Assembly: GCA_019188255.1 (NCBI GenBank)
Contig: JAETXT010000003.1
Location: 3,844,001 to 3,908,000 of the forward strand
Direction of reading: 5' to 3'
DNA from: Verticillium longisporum
Lineage: Eukaryota > Ascomycota > Sordariomycetes > Glomerellales > Plectosphaerellaceae
Length of the DNA stretch: 64,000 nucleotides
Shown: one piece after another, positions 44,212 to 54,626 of the stretch
How positions within the stretch are numbered: position 1 is the stretch's first letter
Layout: the number at the start of each line of letters is the position of its first letter
Translations under genes and position numbers: made by a program
Notes under the pieces: model-generated
The model's database searches: none
What the model was told of the DNA's origin: nothing
Seen by the model: only the letters and a program-made list of their open reading frames with translations

Positions 44212-45891
44212 ATGGTATATTCTCATGGCTCGAGAACATCTCAGGAGTCTTGACTGACAGTTTGTAGGCCCCTATCCTTCCACAGTCGCCCGTCCAGCTC
44301 GATGTTATCGTCGTCGGGGCTGGTTTGGCTGGTCTCGCCACGGCGATTTCCATTAGTCTGTCTGGTCATAAGGTCACAGTTTTCGAGTCTACACAGGAGC
44401 TTCTCGAGGTACACCTACCATTGACGGCCGAGATGGCAAAAGAGAAACTAACAAAATCACCCCAGGTTGGCGCAGGACTGCAACTGACACCAAACTGCAC
44501 ACGGATCCTCCAACAATGGCAGATGCCCGACAAACTATGGGAATCTGCAGCCGAGCCCACGTCTCTGTTCGTCCACAGGTATTCCGGCAAGGTGCTTGCC
44601 ATGGAGTCTGATTTTCACAAGAACACACGCCGCAAATACGACGCTCCGTTCCTCGACATGCACCGCGTCGACCTCCAGCTATCGCTATTCGAGCGCGCCA
44701 AGGCCCTCGGTGTCCGCTTCGAGATGGGCCACAAGGTGGACGACATTGACTTCGACCTTGTTCAAGTCACTAGCAAGTCGGGCCTGAAAGCCAAAGCGGA
44801 TCTTATCGTTGCCGCCGACGGCCTCTGGTCTCGCAGCCGAACCCTCTTTAACAAAAAGGGCGACCTGCCGCGGCCAACAGGTGACTTGGCGTACCGCGTC
44901 GTCCTCGATCTTGAGCAGGTGACCGACCCCGAGCTCCGTCTATGGATCTCAAATCCGGCCGTGCACTTCTGGATCGGTCCCGGAGCCCATGCCGTGGGCT
45001 ATTCGGTGCGCGCCGGCCGCATGTACAACATTGTGCTGCTGGTCCCTGACGATCTGCCCCTTGGCGTCAGCCGTCAGGCGGGATCCGTAGAAGAGATGCG
45101 GGCTCTTTTCGGCGACTGGGACCCCGTGCTGGGACGGTTCTTGGGAATTGTCGACACTGTTGAAAAGTGGAAGCTCATGCACAGTAACGCAGCCTGCCTT
45201 CAGACCTCTCCTACAGCTTTGCTAACTTTATCGGTCTTCAGTTGAGGAAGTTCCCGAATGGGTCAACGAGAATTCCAACATGGTTTTCGTGTAAGTCGGT
45301 CCCATTATTTGCCTACGACTTGTGCTGACTTTTTTCGAGTGGCGATGCGTGCCACCCCATGCTGCCATATCTTGCTCAGGGCGCCAACTCTGCCATCGAG
45401 GACGCGGCCGTCCTTGGATTGCTTCTCGGACACATTGAATCGAAAGACCAAGTAGCCCAGGCACTGCAGATGTACCAAAAGCTACGAAAATCAAGAGGTG
45501 ACGCCATCGTCAGAGAGACCTTTAAACAAGTACGTCCCGCCCTCTGCGTCAAGAAAGCCTCATCCCAGCTGGCTCAGTGCTAACAAATAGGCAGCGAGAA
45601 TCCTTCCACATGCCAGACGGTCCCGCACAGGAAGCGCGAGACGAGTTGTTTCTGTCGCAGCTCGGCAAGCCTCTGCATGGGCCCTTTCCCAGCCGGTGGA
45701 CCTGTCCGCAGGTGCAGCCATGGCTGTACGGCTACGACGCGTTTGCCGAGGTGCGGAAAGCGGTGAAAGAGAAACCGTTTGCGAAGAAGGCGCAGACGTC
45801 GCTGCCCGTTCCCGGTCCGAAGCTCCCTCGTCCCGTGGGAGTGAAGCGCAGTGGGGTTTGGTCTACCTTGAGGCGATGGATAGCAGCGTAA
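44212..45891 (+). CDS. FAD-dependent monooxygenase, salicylate hydroxylase-like
   Basis: Class A flavin hydroxylase acting on an aromatic ring with NAD(P)H and O2. Exons are 44286-44408, 44466-45183, 45242-45290, 45340-45529 and 45595-45891, plus a start codon at 44212-44214 directly followed by a GTATAT donor, giving 459 aa. Motifs are the FAD-binding VIVVGAGLAGLA at 9-20, ADLIVAADGLWS mid-protein, and GDACHPMLPYLAQGANSAIEDA, the FAD-ribityl motif. Intron 2 is 57 nt and open in frame, but removing it gives the family's LLEVGAGLQLTPN. The start is the weakest part of the model. The substrate is not determined. Confidence 0.88.
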
Positions 45892-46620
45892 TGCGCGCCT
45901 TGCGTCGTTGAACAGTCGGAGGGAGCAAAACACGTAGGACACATGATAAATTAGTATCAAATGGATAACACACTACAAGAAGCTTAGTTGAAGTGCCGGA
46001 CGCGACTTTAGCAATGATGATTATGAAGCTAGCAAAGCAACAAGGAGTGAGACTGCCAGAGCGTGGGTTTGAGCAGAGTGGAGAGATCTTCCGCACTAGG
46101 TCCGCCGTCGCTAGATAATAGGTATGGGGGTAGAAGACATCTAAATCCTGATCCTCCGCAGCTAGGAGGGCCCTCCGTAACCCTTATATACGCGTTCTCG
46201 TAGTCCCTAGCCCCCGAACCAGTCCCCTGTTCCATGGCTCCGTAGAGGCCTCCTAACAGAGACTTAAGCCTACAGAAATGGCGATGTGGCATCATATTCA
46301 TCTTCTGAATATGCTACTACATGATGTGACAGATAAACTGTTACAGAAACCTCTAGTATTATCGTCGAGCTTTCTGTTCATCATCCCACCAAAGCTTCAA
46401 GATGATGGGTTTGGCTGAGACCCACGGCGTACGAATTATTTGTCAATACCAGCGGAGTTCTCGAACACATGTGCAACCTCGCGATTATTGCCTTGAAAAC
46501 TCATGCAATTGAATCGCAGCTACATCACACCGTGCTAAGTAAAGAACACAATCTGCATCTCGCCCGACACTTTGAGCACTACTAGCCTCCTACCAAGCTC
46601 CCTCACGACAGACCTACCCA
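45892..46620. other. Convergent 3' flanks, possible repeat remnant
   Basis: Lies between the FAD monooxygenase and MFS stops. DNA at about 46070-46300 is rich in CTAG and TAGG words and looks unlike its neighbours, so an old repeat remnant is possible. No gene is seen. Confidence 0.35.
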
Positions 46621-48451
46621 CTAAGCCACAATCTCGTCAGCATCAAGCTGATACTTCTCGAAGTGCCTAGCCGAGACGCGCTTCTCAAACATGGTGTCTA
46701 GCTGGGCATAAGTGCGCCCCTTGGTGCCAGGAACGTCAAGGTACGTAATGGCCAAGTAGATCGCTCCCATGGCGAAGAAAATCCATCCAATGTTTCCACC
46801 GAGGTTGGCCTGGTCCTGGTTGAAGAGGTACGGAAGGATAATCTGCCAGATGACGCTGCAGATCGCAGAAAAGCCCGCACCCAGGCCCATGGACTTGGAG
46901 CGCAGTCTTGTGGCAGATGTCTCGCCGGCGACAGCCATTGACGCGCCGACCGCTGGGCCGTACGATATGGACGTGATGAGGAGCGCAATGCCAATGATCT
47001 TGAGGTTCCTGGGCGATCGCTCCATGGTGCCGAAGATGCCCATGATCAGATACATGATGACACAGAAGCTGACACCGGCAAAGATGAGAGGCCTGTGACG
47101 GAGGCGCATCATGAAGAAGACGTTGACAAGGGCAGAGACCACGCCGAGACTAATACCAATCTGCACAAGCATGACCACCGTGTGGATGTCAAGGCCGGTC
47201 TGGTTGAGGAAGTAGGGCGCGTTGGCGGACAGAGAGGCGCCGACAATCTGCGGCATGTACATGCAGATCAGAATGATGCGGGTGCGTCTGAGGTTGGTGC
47301 CGCGGAAGCAGTCGACCAGCGAAGCCTTCTCCGCAGACAGGGCGCGCTCGGCTTCAACTGTGCACTGAATCTGCACGAGTGCGGCTTCGACGTTTGATCC
47401 GGCGGGTGAGAGCTTCTCGAGAGCACGGCGGGCTTCTTGCTGCTTGCCCTTCATGACGAGCCAGTACGGCGACTCGGGCACGAAGGGAAGACCAAGGAGC
47501 AAGAGTCCGGGGAAGACCCAGGCAGTGGCGAAGACGACCCTGAATGCAGACGGATCCATGATAGAAATCCGACTGAAGGTAGCAGAAATAGCCATGAGCA
47601 GGCCCAGGTTCTACACATATCAGAGTCAGTATTCCGTTGATCTATCAAGACTCGATATATCTAAGGAGAATAGGGTCTTTAACTTACAAGCATGATGGTG
47701 TTTGCCGAAAGAGCAATACCTCGCATGGGCAAAGGAGCTATCTCAGAGACGTACGTCTGAGTACCAGCGAGCACGAGACCGACGGCGAAACCCGTGACTA
47801 TTTTGCCGCCGAGAAAAACTGCCGGAGTCTCCGCAATGTAGTTGATCGCATTGCCCGCTACGGAGCAGATGATGGCCGCTAGGAAGACGGAGCGACGTCC
47901 AAACCAGTCCTGCAGGAAACCAGCAACCACAGATCCAAGCATGCTCATGACGTTGTAGGTAGCGTTCCAGGCAGACTGCCAGTACGCGGGTATGATGAGT
48001 GTTCCATTGACTTCAGAAGCAAACGTCATTCTGTGAACGGGGACGAAGTATCAGCATCCCAGATCGGGCTGTGTACCGCGTCATGAATGAGACTTACTGG
48101 AAGGCCGGCATGGCGAGACAGGCAGACAGAGCGAGGTTCTCGTAACCCACCATGGCAGAGCCAACTACAACACATGTCAGATGAAAATTAGAACACCCAG
48201 AACACACAGAAAATGGATTGGAAGAACGTACTATTGGCGTACAATGTCAAAAGAACAATCTTGGGATTCTGCCGCATGCATTCCCAGGGGCTCATCCTCT
48301 GCTCAGCGGGCAGAACAGAAACCTCTGCATGAGAAACATTGGCTTTGTCCACTCCGATGACGAAGTTGTCGTCATGTTCTTTGACATTTGCTGTCAGTTT
48401 CTGAGTCATATTGAAGGATCCTACGGATATGGGTATTGCCGTCAACGACAT
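46621..48451 (-). CDS. MFS sugar transporter (hexose/alpha-glucoside permease-type)
   Basis: Exons are 48451-48232, 48164-48098, 48030-47688 and 47610-46621, giving 539 aa. It is a plasma-membrane proton/sugar symporter-type protein with about 12 membrane helices and a cytosolic N-terminus. Family marks are WQDWFGRR-like DWFGRRSVFLA after helix 2, the PESPYWLVMKGK motif after helix 6, and a C-terminal PGTKGRTYAQLD. A second ATG at 48409 (MTQKL) could be the true start. The three introns of 67-77 nt have clean GTACGT, GTAAGT and GTAAGT donors. It sits between the FAD monooxygenase and a hydrolase. Confidence 0.92.
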
Positions 48452-48992
48452 CGGCCAAGCAGCACTACCAGGATTAGTGCTAAGGAAGAGTGTTGACTTG
48501 AAGGGTTGAGGGGAGGAGTCTGGCAGGCTGATACTTTGAGATGACGAAAGACGACGAGAATTAAGACATTAATATAAAGTTGCACTGCATTGCGAGTCCA
48601 ACACTGAAACCTACCAGCTATCAAAATCTGGGGAAGTCAAGGTTACCGGCTAGGCCCATGTCGAGCGCAACAGCCCGTCCGGATATCCCGGCGGGGAGCA
48701 AACCCCATGGGGGAACACGGTTTCTGGACCAGCCCCAGGTTATGCCACGCGGTCTTTTACATGACTCGGGAGATTTTATGGATCCCCGTTACACTCCCGG
48801 CCTCGAACCAGACGTTCGGGACAAAGGATCGCGACAAGAACAGCGATACGCCACCATGGCCCCTAGAGACGTCGGAGATCTGAGGATGCATAATGTGGAA
48901 GCGACAGGTTCAGCAGTCGCATTGAATTGATCAGCAAGCGTTGTTATTGGGATGTGGATTTCTCAAATCTAGACGTTTGATTACATCAGAGA
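48452..48992. other. MFS gene upstream region
   Basis: No gene is seen. Confidence 0.55.
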
Positions 48993-50085
48993 TCATATTA
49001 GATTCTGTAGGAAATCGAACCCTCTTCGCTGTAAATCCCATGTTTGAGAACCAACTTGCATCTTTGCTGCGAATGTGTGTTCTTCGCCAGGGATCTCGCA
49101 CATTCCAGACTTGATCCCATGCTCCTCCAATGCTCGGAGAAGGTCCCTGCTCAAATCGATCGGTACCATGGTGTCCGCCGCTCCATGGGCGATGTAGGTC
49201 GGAGGGAAGTCTTGGTTGACGTTCAGTAGAGGATCAACCGATTTCCAATCCTTCGAAGGATAAATGGCGCCGAGCACATTACCACTGGCAATTTGCGTCA
49301 TTGCAAAAGCTGGACGAGGGTCACTGAAATCGGGAGGTCCTTGGGCTCGGCCTTCGAGCGAAACGCCCCCGACAATGGGGACAGGCCGCTCATCGTAGAC
49401 TTTGTTCATAAAATCCTCCGTCAGGTTCTTGGGAAGCTTTGCAGCCACATGAGCAAGCTCCGACGTCCAAAAGGGATCTGGAAAGTTGCAAGGACCGTAC
49501 ATGTCGAATATGCCGGCCACTGGGCGCGGTACCCCGAAACCCTTCGAATGCGAGGTCAGTCACGGAAGAGTCTGTATGGACACGAGCGGACTCACGAGAG
49601 CAAGAGCCAAGGTACCCCCTGACGACGTTCCAAAGGAAAATACGTGATCTAGATCGAGGGACCTAATATCGCTGGTTTGCTCTGAGATGGCTCGATCAAG
49701 CCCCCCGTCATAGACCCAGGCTAGCAGGTCTCGACAGTCACGCATCGGTCCGTCAAGAAGATTGACCTGTGGACATAGGCGGTGGTTTGGAGCCAGGACA
49801 ATCCAGCCTCGGTTCAAGCAGTCTTGAACTTGATCAAGATTCACCATCCGGGAAGACCCAAGCATGAACGCGCCCCCATGAATATTGATTACTACACTCA
49901 GTTAGACTAGAAACAGGCTACTTTGCAGGCCTCTCAGGAACATTACATATTGGGCATCTGGTCTGTGGCGCAATTTCATTCTTTGGCTGGGGCAGGTACA
50001 CATCTACGTCGATTTCCTGCGAGTCCTCGATTTTGTAGACTGCCCTGAAGCTGCTCGGTTTGGCCATGGTGTTGTTGCTCGGCAT
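48993..50085 (-). CDS. Alpha/beta hydrolase (HSL/lipase-esterase type)
   Basis: Exons are 50085-49947, 49891-49596 and 49541-48993, giving 327 aa. The oxyanion motif HGGAF lies at 51-55, and the nucleophile Ser136 is in GTSSGG (134-139). Later come an Asp in YIAHGAADTMVP and a His in GEEHTFAAK, completing the triad. No signal peptide is present, so it is probably cytosolic. It likely hydrolyses small esters or lactones. ATG at 50067 (MAKPSSF) is an alternative start. It is divergent from the cupin gene with a 466-bp shared upstream region. Confidence 0.88.
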
Positions 50086-50551
50086 TTCGTCGTCTGTATT
50101 GTCAGTGACTAAAAGACTAAGTGAGAGATGGTGACAATTATCGTGAGACCTACGACCGTGAATGCTGGGTTCGAGAGTATACCTAGGTTCCATTTGTTTG
50201 CATGCCCGAAAGCTCGGGTCAATCAATGGGCGACGTCAAGCGGAAGATCCGATACCCGAGACTCGGCATTCCCGGGCGTGCCCCGCATGTAGAGCCAGAG
50301 ATCTGGCTCTGATGCGGGGATGCCGCTTGGAGTTCTCCACAGATCGAGTTGGGGATGCGGCTTCGCTTCCCACCCTAGATTGCATCTCAAAACCAATGGT
50401 CGATGTCACCCAGGTTTGAACAGAAAGCCTTGTTCCTCAGACCTCGCCAGACTCAAGTTTCCTTGTCAAAAGCTCAGACCGACGGAATCTGACACCCTAT
50501 TCAAATCCATACCAAATCAAATTACACCAGTACTTACGCCGTTTCATCCCA
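50086..50551. promoter_or_regulatory. Bidirectional promoter, hydrolase / cupin
   Basis: A 466-bp region between divergent starts. No gene is seen. Confidence 0.45.
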
Positions 50552-51688
50552 ATGAGTGTTTCCGTTCACTCTGTGCCTCCCGAGGCTCGGACGAGCTACA
50601 TAATCGACCAACTGGAGGGTGAGAGGCTCACTATTCCCGGTAGTAAAGGTGTTTTCCGTATATTGGCCTCCTCAAAGCAGACAAATGGCGGAATAGCGGT
50701 CTTCTTCAGTGGCGCCGTGTTGTCCGACGCGCCTGGCTTTCACTGGCACGAGGAGGCACACGACGTTTTCATGGTGACCAAGGGATCCCTCAAACTATGG
50801 AACGGAGACAAGTGCCGCATCATGGGACCTGGCGACTTTGCCTATGTTCCCCCTGTGAGTTGCAGGCAGCCGTGCTTTAGCCACGCCTCGGCCCTCTCGT
50901 ACTGGTTCCTCCGGCTGATCCCTTCACAGAAAGTCATCCACAACCCCGAGATGTTGGGGCCTCACACGGAACTAAATGGACTTGTGGCTCCTGGCGACTG
51001 GATCGACTTCTTCCGCTTTGTGGCCGAGTCCTACGACGGTGTCCTCGTGCCCGAGAATGACAATCGCAACCTGGGTGCTCTCCTCGGCCAGAAGATGGCG
51101 ACAGCGAAAGATCGCTTCGATGTCCACTTCGAGAGAAACTACCAGCCGCCCGCACTAGGAGATTGGCTAGAGACGGAGAACGTCCTGCCATCACCTGGCG
51201 AGCCGTACTTCCTTCGAGCAAACACTGGCCCGAGGTGGATGCTAGGAGGCGTTATGTCTAGGCCATTCCTTCATGCTTCACAGTGCGGCGGCAAATTTGC
51301 CGTCTCCAGCATCGAGTCGTCGAAGGTGTACGAGGCCGCGCCACTGCGGCAATGGCTGACCTTCGCGACGGTGGATCACTGCTTTTGTGTTCTAGAAGGC
51401 GTGTTGAGGGTCTAGACGAAATCAGGAGGCGCGGCGTGGAGCGAGGTCAGAGAGGGCCAGACGCTGGTGGTTTCGGCTGGCGAGTCGTTCCAACTTGAGT
51501 TCGGCACGCGATTTGTGAGAGCGTGGTCGTTTACGAACGGGCAAGGACTCGAGGAGTTGATTCGTCAAGCTGGCGCGCCGTATTCGGGGTTCGTGCTGCC
51601 AGACTCTCAACCGGCGTGGGATCAGGATCGCCTCGTGGAAGCCTGCAAGGCACTAAATGTTACAGTTGAGGGAGGTTCCCTGAGGTAG
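50552..51688 (+). pseudogene. Bicupin (quercetin 2,3-dioxygenase-like) gene with one in-frame stop
   Basis: Exons 50552-50854 and 50930-51688 are joined by a 75-nt in-frame intron (GTGAGT...CACAG), giving 353 codons. The first cupin holds FHWHEEAHDVFMVTKGSLKLW, with metal-ligand candidates His64, His66 and His70, then GPGDFAYVPP. The second is in the last third. The layout resembles fungal quercetinase-type bicupins without a secretion signal. Codon 263 is TAG (51413-51415) inside the second cupin. After it the same frame continues with family-like sequence (WSEVREGQTLVVSAGESFQLEF) to a normal stop. A single A-to-T change of AAG would explain it. Confidence 0.82.
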
Positions 51689-52059
51689 TGATATAACCAC
51701 ATAGTATCTAGGAGGGATGGTAGGACAGACAGATATGTATCTACTGAATGAAGATCTTTTGGAACGCTCGTCAGGATTTCGTGTCAGGTTGCTATTTACT
51801 TGTGGAATGAGATGTGAAAAGTCTCTTTGTCAGCATTCTGAACCCATCATCATCACGTGGTTGCACTCCGAGCCACAGGGCCCTTCTCAGCGCACGAGCC
51901 GCTCTTCCTGGTCGATCGACAGGACCACATTCACGCTCCCCTTCATCAAACTTCCTCCGACGGGAATCTGTGTTGTGCGCAAGCATGGTAAGTACATGTC
52001 GCGATAAGTAACCTTAGGCCGTCTTCTTCTCGTTCAGAGTCGTTCTGAAGGGTATCCTT
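51689..52059. other. Intergenic
   Basis: Lies between the tandem cupin and phosphotransferase genes. No gene is seen. Confidence 0.55.
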
Positions 52060-52890
52060 ATGGCGTCTCCGACGCCCGAACCGGCGACACCAGGACGCGC
52101 CGTCCGAACACTCATCCTTCTCTTTGTCAAAGCTAGCCGTCACAAGATCTTGCGAAGACTTTTAACAAGGAACATTGGTCTTCTTCACATTTTCAACATG
52201 TGCATCAAGGTCAGACGAGATGGAAACTTGTCTGAAGCCTTCGCTATGCAATTCGTCGCGAGCCACACATCCATCCCCGTGCCAAAGGTATACTACGCTT
52301 TCGTTCACCGGGGAACGTCATACATAGTCATGCGTCATATCAAGGGGCAAATGGCGGCGCAAGGCTGGTCATCCCGTCCGGATGAATCGAAAACGCGAAT
52401 TCTTAGGCAGCTGTGTGGCATGGTGTCTGAGCTTCGCTCTGTACCCTCCCCGGAGGGCACCAAGGTCAGCAGTGTCGATGGCGGGCCTTTTTACGACTGC
52501 CGGCTGCCATCACGGCCTTACTGGGGTCCCTACGACACGGTGCGCGAGTTCCATGAAGCGCTGGCCGACAACCTTCCCTGGGACGCCGACTACACAAAAA
52601 TCCCTGACCTTGCCGAACTCTTTGCGTTCTACCGGCAAGCGGAGAACAAGCTGGTCCTCACCCATGGCGACCTGAGCAGTCTCAATATTCTGGTTTGCGG
52701 GGACGACGTTGTGGGAATAGTAGACTGGGAGACGGCAGGATGGTTCCCGGCATACTGGGAATACACAACTGCAAAATATGTCAACCCCCGAAACCCGTTC
52801 TGGGCGGATCCGGTTGATCGATTCATAACGCCTATGCCGAAAGAGTGGAGGATGGAATCGATTAGACGCAAATATTTTGGAGACGTCTGA
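52060..52890 (+). CDS. Aminoglycoside phosphotransferase (APH)-fold kinase
   Basis: Intronless gene of 276 aa, the usual size for fungal APH-family proteins. Kinase-like fold with an ATP-binding hinge around YIVMRHIKG (88-96), the catalytic loop THGDLSSLNILV at 201-212 with Asp204, and the metal-binding VGIVDWETAGWFPAYWEY at 218-235. Fungal members are numerous and mostly of unknown substrate. Antibiotic resistance should not be assumed from the name. The stop is 53 bp from the stop of the convergent DUF6914-like gene. Confidence 0.92.
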   Translation: MASPTPEPATPGRAVRTLILLFVKASRHKILRRLLTRNIGLLHIFNMCIKVRRDGNLSEAFAMQFVASHTSIPVPKVYYAFVHRGTSYIVMRHIKGQMAAQGWSSRPDESKTRILRQLCGMVSELRSVPSPEGTKVSSVDGGPFYDCRLPSRPYWGPYDTVREFHEALADNLPWDADYTKIPDLAELFAFYRQAENKLVLTHGDLSSLNILVCGDDVVGIVDWETAGWFPAYWEYTTAKYVNPRNPFWADPVDRFITPMPKEWRMESIRRKYFGDV

Positions 52891-52943
52891 CAGAGCCATT
52901 CAGTCTCCTGCATCGGTTCCCGCACCGAGAAGATCCATCTTGC

Positions 52944-53549
52944 TCAAGGTGAACGTTCAACACCATCAATCATGTCCCAGGTTGCGACCTTGGACTGGTC
53001 AAAACTCCCCTGTCCATCAAAACGATGCTCTGCCTTCTTCTGCTCCACATAACGCATGGCAGTATCCCGAATCCCGTCCCAGTTGATGTTTTTCGGACTC
53101 CCCAAGACCTTCTTATCAGACAGAGCCTTCTCGAGAGCCTCTTTCACCCACACGACACAGTTCCACCCGTCTACCCCATGCTGGATTGGAGTGTTCTTCA
53201 GGAGAGACTCCAATATGTTTCTGTCCTTGACCTTGCCAATCATGATTCGAACTAGCAACATCGACGTGGCCATCATGGTGCTATCCCGCTGCTCAAAATC
53301 CCAAACGGTCTCGGGCATCGGCGGACTGCCCACAAGCCGTAATTTCTCTTTCGCATGGAAACGAGCTCCTCTGCTATCCGCGTCTTCGGTTTTCGGTCCC
53401 ACGATGAGAGCCCAGTGGTATCTACAGCTATGAGAACAGGAACGGTACGCTGCCATGGCTAGTGCTCGCGTGTCTTCGAGTCCCGGCATTGTTAATGCTC
53501 CCCCGCGAGCATATAAGGCCACGTACAGACGATCTTTATGGGAAGGCAT
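52944..53549 (-). CDS. DUF6914-like uncharacterised protein
   Basis: 201 aa if read straight through, or 185 aa if a 48-nt GC-AG intron (53469-53422) is removed. The conserved core reads DRLYVALYARGG...RYHWALIVGPKTE...RGARFHAKEK...WNCVVWVKEAL...ATWDM, matching a fungal family I remember as DUF6914. The family normally has EDTYHWAL, which is recreated exactly by splicing the GC-AG intron, whereas reading through inserts 16 residues. No signal peptide or membrane segment is seen. The function is unknown. Confidence 0.8.
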   Translation of the reverse strand: MPSHKDRLYVALYARGGALTMPGLEDTRALAMAAYRSCSHSCRYHWALIVGPKTEDADSRGARFHAKEKLRLVGSPPMPETVWDFEQRDSTMMATSMLLVRIMIGKVKDRNILESLLKNTPIQHGVDGWNCVVWVKEALEKALSDKKVLGSPKNINWDGIRDTAMRYVEQKKAEHRFDGQGSFDQSKVATWDMIDGVERSP

Positions 53550-54626
53550 CACGGATTGGCAGAGTGAAGACGCAATTAGTGTACAGTCATTGTGCAAGAG
53601 AATGGCCGAGCTCTTGTTCATTACATTGCGCAGTCGTCAAGGCAGAATCCAGCTTGACGCAAGCGCTTGTGGTTATAAATATAAGCGCGCACAAACGGCA
53701 GCGAGCCCCCGGAACCAACCAGCTCCTTGTCTCAGGCCGCCAAACGGCCGACCCCACGTGTAGGTGATGGCAAGAGCATTGCTACACAGTGACTGCGTCT
53801 CATATATATGCCCCTGCACGTTGTCAGTCCAGCCCCGATGATGCCCAGGTCAGTAGGCAAAAGTTGACACTTTGATCCATCTCGAAGAGCATCAAGACAC
53901 CAGCAAAGCTTGGGCGCTACATCTCGAGCGCGCTCCGCCGGCTCCTCACTGGGCCGTCGGCTACATTGCTCGCCGCAGCCACGCCCTGGTTGTTGAATCA
54001 CGATCGGTCTCTCCACGAGGCGCCTCTCAGTAAGCGGATGGCGCAGTACAATGGTCCTGCGGCCTTCGTGAATACTACGCGCCGCGCGAACGAGGTCCCT
54101 GAACGCCACTTGCAAGGCGACTGTCAAAGTACCGAGGGCGGCTGGATCCATCAGGCAGGTCCCCGATGGCGAACACATATGCAGGCCCAGTGGTCGACGT
54201 TTCGGTTGCCGGTGATCCTGCATTCTGGCCCTGCGTCGGGACCGCGGGCAGGTGGACGGGTAGCGACTTGAACTAGGTACTTACCTAGGCAAGGTAAGGT
54301 ACTAACAAACTCTGGAAAGGGCAATAAACGTACCTGCCGCACCCATAAATCAGGTACTTTAGGTACCTAGGTAGGTAAAGTACCTAAGGGCGCTGACCCC
54401 ACACGCTCTGCTAGCCAGTGACTACCTACTTACAAGTGAGCAAGTACACGCCACAACTGCCCCATGTTGTCGCCGCCAGTAACTCCCCTCACCCAACACA
54501 ATCCTCGACCAAGGCCTTCCACGCGTCAATGTGCGTCCACAGTGTACGGCGCTCTGGCTCCCTCACACTGCCGTCGGCGATGGCAATTGCAATGAGACAG
54601 CCGACACAGACTGGCCATCAGAAGCA
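53550..54626. other. Divergent upstream region with short repeats
   Basis: Lies between the leftward DUF6914-like gene and the rightward homeobox gene. Contains the repeat cluster at 54272-54390. No gene is seen. Confidence 0.55.
54272..54390. repeat. CCTAGGTAC-type repeat cluster
   Basis: CTAGGTACTTACCTAGG, AAGGTAAGGTAC, CAGGTACTTTAGGTACCTAGG and AGGTAAAGTACCTAAGG words lie in close succession. They are the same family as at 36.7 kb. Confidence 0.8.

Noticed and set aside
28952..51415. Programmed stop readthrough or recoding
   Set aside because: No known readthrough context such as TGA CTA follows any of the three stops. The stops differ (TAA, TAA, TAG).
27674..51688. RIP as the cause of all stops
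   Set aside because: Only the regulator stop fits a C-to-T change at CA. The surrounding DNA is not C-to-T depleted, and the other two stops need transversions.
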